A DNA stretch of 64,000 nt from Caproiciproducens galactitolivorans (GTDB lineage Bacteria; Bacillota; Clostridia; Oscillospirales; Acutalibacteraceae): positions 101,368 to 165,367 of the forward strand of contig NZ_JAPOHA010000008.1 of NCBI RefSeq assembly GCF_026672255.1. Direction: 5' to 3'. The first letter of the stretch is position 1. Each line of letters begins with the position of its first letter. This document shows positions 56,675 through 63,701 of this stretch, piece after piece. A program made the position numbers and the translations under genes. The notes under the pieces were generated by a model. The model did no database searches. It was not told the DNA's origin and worked only from the letters and a program-made list of their open reading frames with translations.

Positions 56675-57811
56675 GTGAAAAGGCATACTTTTCATTTCAC
56701 CTTTTTTATAGTCCTGCTATTGCTTACCTTAATTAAGGTAGACGCAAGTGCAGACCCCGTCCCATATTTTACATACAGTCTGGATAAAACCTCCGTTTCT
56801 TCCGGCGATTTTATAAAGGTACAGCTTAATGCCAACCAGACGGCCGATACCGCTGCGGGATTTCGAATGACGATTGATTATGACGCCGCAGCGTTCAGCT
56901 TTGTGCGCACAGAAACGTCGGCGCAGATTAAAAGCGGTACCATGTACACCAACAGCACAGGCAACCCCATCCGAAGTGTTTATGTCTGCAATGTCGACCG
57001 CCCGACGGCGCCGGAGCTCTCGGGGAATATTCTGTCGTTTGTATTTCAGGTGAAGGACGGCGCGCCCGCCGGGAAAGCGAATATAGGGGCGCATATTGAC
57101 GACGTCTGCAATTATGATTCAAAACGTCTGGACGTATCCGTTCACCAAACCTTAACGGCAGCGGTTCAGCCGCCGAAGGAAGCGCCTTCCGATGAGGCTT
57201 CCCTTTTCTCGCTGCAGCCTTATCAGGGCAGGCTGGAGCCGCCTTTTTCTCCCGATGTCTACAAATACAATTTATATGTGGAAAGCAATGTGAATTCCAT
57301 TGAATTTTCCGCTGCCGCACAGGACGGCGGGACCGTGCGGATTAACCGGAAAACTTTGTTTAAAGCCGGAACGGAAACACCCATTGTCGCGACAGTAACG
57401 TCTGCGGATAAAAAGGCAAAAACAGATTATGTGATCACTGTTTTTCGCGGCGAAAATCCGGTTCCCATATCGGATGCAGCGTCCGGCAAGCCAGAAAGCG
57501 GAAAATCAGCAAAGCCGAAAGACCCGTATCAAAGTCTGAAAGCAAAAAAGACGGAGAAAGAAGCGAAGAAAGCAAGGCAAACGGAACCGGCAGGGGAGTA
57601 TGCAACCGCAACCGCCGAGCCCGGGCAGGAAGAACAACAGGCAGTGCAGGCTTCCGTACAGCAGCCGTCCTATTCCAATCGGGCGGACCGCAACATCTAT
57701 ATCATTGGAAATCAGATGCCTACCTTTTTCATTGGGATGCTTACGACCGCGCTTTGCCTTATGCTGGGGATCCTTTTAACTTTTTATCTCCGGATACCCC
57801 CAAAAAAGTGA
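56675..57811 (+). CDS. Membrane-anchored cohesin-domain surface protein
   Basis: A 378-residue protein: signal peptide (FFIVLLLLTLIKVDASA), a cohesin-type domain (~residues 28-160; YSLDKTSVSSGDFIKVQLNA, FRMTIDYDAAAFSF, LSFVFQVKDGAPAG), a cadherin-like beta-sandwich (~residues 175-255; SLQPYQGRLEPPFSPDVYKY to DYVITVFRG), a charged Lys/Glu linker and one C-terminal membrane helix (FFIGMLTTALCLMLGILLTF). It therefore faces the outside with a short cytoplasmic tail. No dockerin protein was recognised in the window. The start is GTG at 56675, after GGGAGGA. It is monocistronic, with terminators on both sides. Confidence 0.82.
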   Translation: MKRHTFHFTFFIVLLLLTLIKVDASADPVPYFTYSLDKTSVSSGDFIKVQLNANQTADTAAGFRMTIDYDAAAFSFVRTETSAQIKSGTMYTNSTGNPIRSVYVCNVDRPTAPELSGNILSFVFQVKDGAPAGKANIGAHIDDVCNYDSKRLDVSVHQTLTAAVQPPKEAPSDEASLFSLQPYQGRLEPPFSPDVYKYNLYVESNVNSIEFSAAAQDGGTVRINRKTLFKAGTETPIVATVTSADKKAKTDYVITVFRGENPVPISDAASGKPESGKSAKPKDPYQSLKAKKTEKEAKKARQTEPAGEYATATAEPGQEEQQAVQASVQQPSYSNRADRNIYIIGNQMPTFFIGMLTTALCLMLGILLTFYLRIPPKK

Positions 57812-57858
57812 ATGGGTGGAATTTAGGGTAGTTTAAAAAATTGATATACTAACATTTT

Positions 57859-57892
57859 AAGTCCGTTTTCCGAATGGAAACGGACTTTTTCG
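57859..57892 (+). terminator. Terminator after the cohesin-domain gene
   Basis: AAGTCCGTTTtCC-gaat-GGaAAACGGACTTTTT, followed by a T-run. Confidence 0.9.
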
Positions 57893-57928
57893 TATGCTTT
57901 CTGAACTTCTATGGTAACTCTTCTTAAT

Positions 57929-57984
57929 TGTGCAAAACATGTGCAGAGAAATGGCATTGCAAAGAATTTGGATTATGATATGAT
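57929..57984 (+). promoter_or_regulatory. HPr-gene promoter with upstream TGTGCA direct repeats
   Basis: Two TGTGCA hexamers 11 bp apart (57929-57934, 57940-57945) precede -35 TTGCAA (57957-57962), a 16-bp spacer and -10 TATGAT (57979-57984). The same layout with identical spacing occurs at 58518-58573. Just downstream, GGAGTG-gt-CACTCC (57993-58007) forms a short inverted repeat near the start of transcription. Confidence 0.7.
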
Positions 57985-58035
57985 TGATATAAGGAGTGGT
58001 CACTCCGAAAAAACGGTGATTGGCAGGGAAATAAA

Positions 58036-58296
58036 ATGAAGACATTTACTTACGAAATACGAGACCCGGATGGAATCCACGCCCGGCCAGCAGGATTGCT
58101 GGTTAAGCAGGCGGCGCAGTATGAATCAACGATAAAAATCAGCAAGGGTGAAAGCCGAACGGCGGACGCCAAAAAGATTTTTTCCGTGATGAGCCTTGCC
58201 GTCAAGCAGGGCGAGACGGCTGTCGTTACGGTAGAAGGCGCTGATGAAGAAAAAGCCGCGGAAGGAATGAAAAACTTTTTCGAACAAAATCTGTAA
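58036..58296 (+). CDS. HPr-family phosphocarrier protein without the regulatory Ser-46
   Basis: An 86-residue HPr homologue with the PTS phosphorylation site GIHARPAG (His15), so it can accept phosphate from enzyme I and pass it to EII proteins. The segment that carries regulatory Ser46 in Gram-positive HPr (NAKSIMGVMSL) reads DAKKIFSVMSL, with Lys at the Ser position. It should therefore escape the HPr kinase and not act as a catabolite co-repressor. It is the first gene of a PTS region and shares an upstream promoter element with the PRD regulator gene. A terminator follows at 58343. Confidence 0.92.
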   Translation: MKTFTYEIRDPDGIHARPAGLLVKQAAQYESTIKISKGESRTADAKKIFSVMSLAVKQGETAVVTVEGADEEKAAEGMKNFFEQNL

Positions 58297-58342
58297 GAAT
58301 ACCTCTGCGGGATGATTGGGTTCCAAGCAATTGGATGATTTT

Positions 58343-58381
58343 AAAAAGTTCAAGCCGCCATTTTGGCGGCTTGAACTTTTT
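58343..58381 (+). terminator. Terminator of the HPr gene
   Basis: AAAAAGTTCAAGCCGCC-atttt-GGCGGCTTGAACTTTTT, a perfect 17-bp stem. Confidence 0.95.
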
Positions 58382-58517
58382 ATGGAATATTTTATCCAAT
58401 TAGGACAAAACTGAATTTTGTCTTTGTACAAGCATGAGCGCACGAGGTACCGTTCATAATTATTTCATGGGTTCTATGGAGAATGCCTAAATTGGTTTCT
58501 CCTGTTTCCATCGTTCT

Positions 58518-58573
58518 TGTGCAATACATGTGCAACAGATTGGTATTGAGCTTTACGACGGATAAATTATAAT
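58518..58573 (+). promoter_or_regulatory. PRD-regulator promoter with upstream TGTGCA direct repeats
   Basis: TGTGCA at 58518-58523 and 58529-58534 (11 bp apart), -35 TTGAGC (58546-58551), 16-bp spacer, -10 TATAAT (58568-58573). The first hexamer lies 28 bp from the -35, exactly as at 57929. The predicted start (~58580) lies beyond the ATG at 58576, which argues for the downstream start codon at 58621. Confidence 0.75.
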
Positions 58574-58620
58574 GAATGAAGAGGTTTAAAGTCACCATTT
58601 GTGCTGACGGAAAGAAAGTT

Positions 58621-60546
58621 ATGAAAAACAGGGAAAGTAATATCTTAAATTATATTTTTAACAACAACGGCGCGTCCTTGCAGGAGCTTCTCGATGAGTT
58701 TAAAATCTCGAAAAGAACGCTGTACTATGATGTTGAAAATATTAACGATGAGATGAAAGGCCGCGGCCAAATCCGAAAAATCGGCCAGAAATTTACCTGC
58801 ATCGGCAATTATAACGCACTGCGCAAATTTATCAGCGGGGCCGGCTGTGTGGACCCGTATGCGGTTTACAACAGGCAGAATTATATTCTGGGCAAAATTT
58901 TGGAAGGCGAATCGTTTACACTTGAAAAACTCGCCAACGAAATGGGAATGAGTAAAAACACCTGTATCAGCGACATGGAGGATATCAAACGCCTGCTGAA
59001 GGGCAAAGGGCTCGCGCTCCGGACAAAACCACAGTATTCCATGATTGGCAGCGAAATAAAAATCCGGGAGCTTTATCTGTCGCTTATGCAGGAAAACGTA
59101 GACCTCATCAGTCAAATTAGCCCGCAGGTTGTTTTGTTTAACAAAAACCGGAACTTGCAATTAACGGACTACGCCCTTGGCAATCTTTCTGTGTTTCTTG
59201 ATTTTACGCGCCGCAGAATTGCGCAGGGGTGTTTCGTGAAAGCGGGAGACGATTTTGCCGAGGCGGAGCAATTTTCTTATTTCAAGGCTCTTTTCGATCT
59301 GATTGATACCGAAAACCGGAATGAACGGCAGTATCTTGCCGCTTATATTGCGTCCCTTCCCAGTTGGAACCATCAGGTGGATGACAGCCGGATTGACCGT
59401 TACGTAGACCGTCTGATTGAAAAATTCGAGTCCAAAACGGCGATTACGCTGGAGTCGAAAGAAGAGTTCAAAAAGAATATCAAGAGGCATCTGCTTTCGT
59501 CTTACTACCGAATCAAGTTTCATTTTCCGGTAAACAATCCATGCCTTTCCGAAATCAATGTGCAGCATGGGGCGCTTTATAAAATTGTTCGCTCGGTTGT
59601 TCTGGAAAACGGGAAAGAGTTTCGCGAACTGAGCAATATGAGCGATGAAGAAATCGGATACATTACTGCTTATTTCGGGGGATATCTTTCCGGCAGCCGG
59701 AGCAACGGGCTGCGCAGGAACCGGGTGCTTCTCGTTTGCCCGAATGGACTGATGGTTTCGAAAACGCTTAAAATTCAGCTCTATAAATATATTCCCACGG
59801 TGGAAGTCGTCGATACCATTGCCATGAGCAGTCTTCCCGGTTATACCGGCAGTTACGACTATATTATTTCCACGATTGAACTGCCGGGGTACGAAAATGT
59901 AATGGTTGTAAATCCGATTCTTACAAAAATGGATATACAGCACATTATGAATAATTTGCTTGATTTTTCCGGATCTACCTATACGTACGACCTGGAACTT
60001 CTGATCAATGTAATTCGCAAGAGTGCGGATATCTTCGATGAAAATCAGCTCCGCAAGAATTTAAGCGCGCTGATTTACCCGAAGATAGCAGAAAACAAGG
60101 AGGAAAAAAACCCTGTGCTCAAAGACCTTATTTATGGAAACAGAATTCAAATTACCCAGCATGCAGAAAACTGGCAGGAGGCAATCCGGCTTGCCGCCCA
60201 GCCCCTTTTGGATGATCATTCCATCGAGGCATCTTATGTGGATGCCATGATTGAAAGTGTTAACCGTTTCGGGCCGTATATCGTACTCGATGATTATTTT
60301 GCGCTTCCGCATGCAAAGCCGGAAGGGAAGGTAAACCGGCTTGCCATGTCCCTGTTAGTGGTAAAAGAGGAAGTGGATTTGGTTGGACATCCGGTGAATG
60401 TATTTTTAGTGCTTGCAACCGTTGATTCTTCCTCTCACCTGGATGCACTTGCAAATCTTTCCGATATTCTCAGCGAGCGGGAAAATCTTCAGTTATTCCG
60501 CGAAGGGGATAAGGAAGAAATCTTAGCTTTGCTGAACCGATACTAA
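58621..60546 (+). CDS. BglG/MtlR-type PRD transcriptional regulator with PTS IIB- and IIA-like domains
   Basis: A 641-residue regulator: an N-terminal helix-turn-helix (NILNYIFNNNGASLQELLDE, then KISKRTLYYDVENI) and a second one (LANEMGMSKNTCISDMED), PRD domains with regulatory His (~residues 190-400), an EIIB-like domain (VLLVCPNGLMVSKTLKIQL) and a C-terminal EIIA-type domain with YFALPHAKPE as the probable His phosphorylation site. Such proteins activate PTS operons according to their phosphorylation state. Downstream genes encode IIB and IIC but no IIA, so the C-terminal domain may also be the working IIA. ATG 58621 is used because the promoter overlaps the earlier ATG. Confidence 0.9.
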   Translation: MKNRESNILNYIFNNNGASLQELLDEFKISKRTLYYDVENINDEMKGRGQIRKIGQKFTCIGNYNALRKFISGAGCVDPYAVYNRQNYILGKILEGESFTLEKLANEMGMSKNTCISDMEDIKRLLKGKGLALRTKPQYSMIGSEIKIRELYLSLMQENVDLISQISPQVVLFNKNRNLQLTDYALGNLSVFLDFTRRRIAQGCFVKAGDDFAEAEQFSYFKALFDLIDTENRNERQYLAAYIASLPSWNHQVDDSRIDRYVDRLIEKFESKTAITLESKEEFKKNIKRHLLSSYYRIKFHFPVNNPCLSEINVQHGALYKIVRSVVLENGKEFRELSNMSDEEIGYITAYFGGYLSGSRSNGLRRNRVLLVCPNGLMVSKTLKIQLYKYIPTVEVVDTIAMSSLPGYTGSYDYIISTIELPGYENVMVVNPILTKMDIQHIMNNLLDFSGSTYTYDLELLINVIRKSADIFDENQLRKNLSALIYPKIAENKEEKNPVLKDLIYGNRIQITQHAENWQEAIRLAAQPLLDDHSIEASYVDAMIESVNRFGPYIVLDDYFALPHAKPEGKVNRLAMSLLVVKEEVDLVGHPVNVFLVLATVDSSSHLDALANLSDILSERENLQLFREGDKEEILALLNRY

Positions 60547-60626
60547 GATCATCCCGCGGCTGCCGCGGCTCGGCTCTTAGAGGAATATAGTTTACAGAAA
60601 ATAATCACAGTAAGGGGGTGTATAAA

Positions 60627-60911
60627 ATGAAAATTTTCGCAGTTTGCGGTTTTGGCTGCGGGTCATCCATGATTTTAAAGATGAGCCTGGACAGAGTTTG
60701 TAAACAAATGGGGATTGCCTGCGACGTGGAAACAACCGATATCAATTCAGCCCGCGGAGCGCAGTGTGACGCCATTTTTACAAGCGCAGAGTTAGCCCGG
60801 GAGCTAAAAGATTCCTGTACCGTACCCATTTACAGCGTGAAGAAATATATGGATTTAGCGGAAGTCAAGGAAGTTTTTGAGAAGTTTTTGAGTGATACGA
60901 AGGGGGTATAA
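60627..60911 (+). CDS. PTS IIB component (ascorbate/galactitol-like)
   Basis: A 94-residue cytoplasmic protein with the IIB phosphocysteine P-loop CGFGCGSS (Cys7) right after the first strand, and a Rossmann-like pattern ending in YSVKKYMDLAEVKEVFEKFL. It passes phosphate from a IIA to the sugar in the IIC channel. The pattern matches the UlaB/lactose-type IIB group. ATG 60627 is preferred over GTG 60618, because the AAGGGGGTG site covers the latter. The gene starts 80 bp after the regulator, with a CCGCGG-ctg-CCGCGG hairpin between them, and ends 3 bp before the IIC gene. Confidence 0.92.
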   Translation: MKIFAVCGFGCGSSMILKMSLDRVCKQMGIACDVETTDINSARGAQCDAIFTSAELARELKDSCTVPIYSVKKYMDLAEVKEVFEKFLSDTKGV

Positions 60912-60914
60912 ATT

Positions 60915-62171
60915 GTGATGGAATTCATTACAACGAACATTTTGCGCAATCCTCCGGTTCTGCTTGGGTTGATTGCGATGCTGGGTCTCATTTTACAGAA
61001 AAAGGGATTAGCGGAAATTATAAAGGGGACTCTTCTTGCGGCATTCGGCATGCTGATTTTAAATGCGGGCGTAGGCATGCTGGTTAATTCCATATTGCCG
61101 ATTAATTCCGCGTTTCAGACCCTTTCCGGTTCCGCCGGCGCCGCGAAAGGACTCAACGATGTTACGTTTACCGGTACTTATGGCGGCGATGTCGGACTTG
61201 CTATGTTTATCGGTCTTATCCTGCATCTGATGATTGCAAAGTTTACGCCGATCAAAACAATCTTCCTTACCGGCCATATGCTTTGGTGGTTCCCGTTCAT
61301 CTTTGTGGCGGCCGGTGTGGAAGCGGGACTCCGGGGACCGATGCTGATTGGTATCAGCGCCGTTTTTTCGGCTCTTTACTGGTCCATTATGCCGTGGCTG
61401 CTCCGCAAATATGTTTTTGCGGTTACCGGCGACGAATCCTTTACCTTGGGTCACCCGACAGGAGTTTTAAGCCTGATTTCAGGCTTTGTAGCGGGCAAGG
61501 TAGGAAATAAGAAGAAATCGACGGAGAGCATCTCTTTACCAAAGGGTCTGTCCTTTTTCCGCGAAATTTCCATTACCGGCGCGGTTGTCATATTCATTAT
61601 GTTTATTGTCGTGGGCATTGCCATTCCTTCTTCCGTTGCGAAGGACCAAAACCTGTTCATGACTGCTGTGAATCAGGGACTGAACTTTGGCGCCGGACTT
61701 ATCGTAATGCTCCAGGGTGTGCGTATGCTCATCAACCAGATTGTTCCGGCCTTTAAAGGCATTTCCGACAAACTGGTTCCCAACGCGCTTCCGGCGTTTG
61801 ACTGCCCGGTTATCTTCAACTACAAGCCGAATGCGGTTCTCATCGGATTTGTTACCGCTATGATTACCTCTACCATTCTTATTTTAATATGCAACGCAGC
61901 GAATGTATTTCACCTTATGCTGATTCCGCTGGTAATCACTTCTTTCTTTGAATGCGGTGCGGCGGCCGTTATCGGCGAAGGCCAGGGCGGTTTGCGCGGC
62001 TGTATTATCGGTACCGCCGTTGCGTCGGTCGTTATGGTAGGCTTGGTAGGCGTTTCCGCGGTGATGTATTCCGGAACCATTCAGAATTGGATGCTGATTT
62101 TCGGAGGAAACGATCTCTCCCTCTTTGGTATAATTGCAAATCTGATCGATAAACTTTTGGCGGTGTTTTAA
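60915..62171 (+). CDS. PTS IIC component (UlaA/SgaT-like)
   Basis: A 418-residue permease with about ten to eleven membrane helices and features of the ascorbate-type AG family: NPPVLLGLIAMLGLILQKKG at the N-terminus, ILNAGVGMLV, a GGDVGLAMFIGLILH segment, FTLGHPTGVLSLISGF, and FECGAAAVIGEGQGGLRGCI near the end. It transports and, with IIB, phosphorylates its substrate. Ascorbate is only one option, since the family also contains carriers for other sugars. GTG 60915 has AAGGGGGT 7 nt upstream; ATG 60918 is adjacent. Confidence 0.9.
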   Translation: MMEFITTNILRNPPVLLGLIAMLGLILQKKGLAEIIKGTLLAAFGMLILNAGVGMLVNSILPINSAFQTLSGSAGAAKGLNDVTFTGTYGGDVGLAMFIGLILHLMIAKFTPIKTIFLTGHMLWWFPFIFVAAGVEAGLRGPMLIGISAVFSALYWSIMPWLLRKYVFAVTGDESFTLGHPTGVLSLISGFVAGKVGNKKKSTESISLPKGLSFFREISITGAVVIFIMFIVVGIAIPSSVAKDQNLFMTAVNQGLNFGAGLIVMLQGVRMLINQIVPAFKGISDKLVPNALPAFDCPVIFNYKPNAVLIGFVTAMITSTILILICNAANVFHLMLIPLVITSFFECGAAAVIGEGQGGLRGCIIGTAVASVVMVGLVGVSAVMYSGTIQNWMLIFGGNDLSLFGIIANLIDKLLAVF

Positions 62172-62173
62172 TC

Positions 62174-62914
62174 ATGCAGTTTCAGTATTTCAGTGAGATT
62201 CGACGGCTCCTTGACGAAGTAGAAACGAAGGAGTCGGAATCAATGGAAAAGGCAGTGGCGGCGCTCACAAAAGCCGTGCTGGGAAAGCGTGCGATCTATG
62301 TTTTCGGTGCAAGTCATGCGGGCATCCTAACGCAGGAAATGTTTTACCGCGCCGGCGGGTTGGTGGTCATCAACCCGATTTTCGGCAGCGAAGTGATGCT
62401 GGATACTTCTCCTATCACGCACACCAGCAAAATGGAAAGGCTGGTAGGGTACGGTACGCTCCTTGCACAGAAGACACCGATGCAGGAGGGCGATGTGCTG
62501 ATCGTACATTCCGTTTCCGGCAGGAACCCAGTAACCATTGAAGTAGCAATGGAAGCAAAAAAACGAAATGCCATTGTTATTTGTATTACGAATCTTACCT
62601 ATTCGAAGTCGGTTACATCCAGACATCCATCGGGGAAAAATCTCTATGAAGTAAGCGATATCGTCATCGATAACCATGGAGAAAAAGGAGACGCATGTGT
62701 TGCTGTTAAGGGGATCGAGCAGAAAGTAAGCCCAACATCAACCGTGATCGGTGCGTCTATTCTGAATTCCATTGTTGCGGCGACTGCGCAGGCGTTAGTG
62801 GATGCAGGACTAAAAACCCCACCGATTTTTTACAGCGCAAATGTAGACGGCGGAGATGAGCTTAACCGCAAAATCTACGAAGAATACAAAGAAAACATCC
62901 ATTACAGTTATTAA
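62174..62914 (+). CDS. SIS-domain sugar-phosphate protein (UPF0309-like)
   Basis: A 246-residue soluble protein with a SIS (sugar isomerase) domain: AIYVFGASHAGILTQEMFYRAGG, ending the binding-site loop with VLIVHSVSGRNPVTIEVAM and IVICITNLTYSKSV, where the Ser-rich loops bind phosphosugars. It follows the IIC gene by 2 bp and most likely isomerises or otherwise processes the phosphorylated sugar made by this PTS; amino-sugar phosphates are common substrates in the superfamily. No other catabolic enzyme gene is present before the operon ends at a hairpin (62930-62960). Confidence 0.88.
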   Translation: MQFQYFSEIRRLLDEVETKESESMEKAVAALTKAVLGKRAIYVFGASHAGILTQEMFYRAGGLVVINPIFGSEVMLDTSPITHTSKMERLVGYGTLLAQKTPMQEGDVLIVHSVSGRNPVTIEVAMEAKKRNAIVICITNLTYSKSVTSRHPSGKNLYEVSDIVIDNHGEKGDACVAVKGIEQKVSPTSTVIGASILNSIVAATAQALVDAGLKTPPIFYSANVDGGDELNRKIYEEYKENIHYSY

Positions 62915-62929
62915 CTTTTATCCAGAACT

Positions 62930-62960
62930 GAGGGGCTGTCTCAAAATGAGGCAACCCCTC
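62930..62960. terminator. Strong hairpin after the PTS operon
   Basis: GAGGGGcTGTCTCA-aaa-TGAGGCAaCCCCTC forms a 13-bp stem with one bulged C. There is no clear T-run. It could be a terminator or the remnant of an inserted element end. Confidence 0.65.
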
Positions 62961-62977
62961 GGCTTGTTAAAATGGGT

Positions 62978-63006
62978 TTGACTATGAGGAACCGTGGAAG
63001 TATAAT
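62978..63006 (+). promoter_or_regulatory. Promoter of the candidate small RNA
   Basis: TTGACT (62978-62983), 17-bp spacer, TATAAT (63001-63006). The predicted start, 63011-63013, coincides with the 5' strand of the outer helix of the RNA. Confidence 0.75.
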
Positions 63007-63010
63007 GGAA

Positions 63011-63114
63011 GACCGGATACCGTAGGGAAGGGCACAAAAAGGCTTTGCCTGTGTACGGCGGCCCCTTCGAGTTAAGGAACTTACGTAACTAGGGCCGGTC
63101 GTGTGACACTTTTT
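63011..63114 (+). ncRNA. Candidate structured small RNA (three-way junction with pseudoknot)
   Basis: No open frame fits here, but base pairing is extensive. The outer helix is GACCGG (63011-63016) with CCGGTC (63095-63100). Helix 2 is CCGTA (63020-63024) with TACGG (63054-63058), continued by CACA/TGTG (63033-63036/63050-63053) and GGC/GCC. Helix 3 is AGTT/AACT (63070-63073/63087-63090) with inner AAG/CTT. GAAGGG (63027-63032) can pair with CCCTTC (63063-63068) as a pseudoknot. GTG-tga-CAC and TTTTT close the 3' end. I do not recognise the family. It ends ~150 nt before tRNA-fMet. Confidence 0.55.
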
Positions 63115-63178
63115 AGCAGCAGAAACCAGCGGTTCTCATTCGTTATCATAATGGATAGCAATCTTTTATAAAAAAGGC

Positions 63179-63207
63179 TTGACATTCCATACTTAGAATG
63201 GTATTAT
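63179..63207 (+). promoter_or_regulatory. Promoter of the tRNA-fMet gene
   Basis: TTGACA (63179-63184), 17-bp spacer, TATTAT (63202-63207), 60 bp before the tRNA. Confidence 0.85.
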
Positions 63208-63267
63208 AGTTAAGCACTCTAAACGAGGCCATACAGATTGGCTTAGCGAGGATGCACAAGTAAATAT

Positions 63268-63344
<77 letters not shown>

Positions 63345-63350
63345 CAACAT

Positions 63351-63391
63351 AGTCCCACAAATGGTTTTAAACCGCCGTTTGTGGGACTTTT
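63351..63391 (+). terminator. Terminator of tRNA-fMet
   Basis: AGTCCCACAAATGG and CCGTTTGTGGGACT pair around a ~13-nt loop and are followed by TTTTC. Confidence 0.9.
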
Positions 63392-63433
63392 CTTTATGCC
63401 CAGAAATTGCTTGCAAGGTAGAAAATCTACAAG

Positions 63434-63533
63434 TTGATGTTTATTTGATGTTTAGCTGGACGTTAAATTGCCGCAAATAGTGCGAAGTAAAGCCGCGTTT
63501 TCGGATGTTTGCTTGATGTTTATTTGATGTTTA
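63434..63533 (+). repeat. Direct repeats of a 21-bp unit
   Basis: TTGATGTTTATTTGATGTTTA occurs exactly at 63434-63454 and again at 63513-63533. Each copy is itself two TTGATGTTTA decamers. They lie in the gene-free 63392-63701 interval just after a tRNA gene, a typical place for integrase arm sites or an attachment region. Confidence 0.75.
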
Positions 63534-63701
63534 CGGAATAGAGCGGATGTTATTATTGTTGCACTATGGAATATATTGCAGTAAAATAAAGGCAGTTATA
63601 TTTCTGAGAGCATCACACCTTGAGTGATACATACTACTGAAACAGGTGTGAAGTGCGATTTTTGATGAGCATAATTTGTTGACATGTTGGGATGATGAAA
63701 A

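Noticed and set aside
62930-62960. Hairpin starting GAGGGGCTGTCTCA considered as an insertion-sequence terminal repeat
   Set aside because: No transposase or second end was found in the neighbourhood; a simple terminator hairpin explains it equally well.
63011-63114. Structured RNA considered as a retron msr-msd, TnpB-associated RNA or known riboswitch
   Set aside because: No reverse transcriptase, TnpB or regulated gene is adjacent, and conserved cores of the families I know are absent; it is reported only as an unassigned candidate.
63434-63533. Repeats considered as a CRISPR array
   Set aside because: Only two copies, each internally duplicated, with a single spacer-sized gap and no cas genes.
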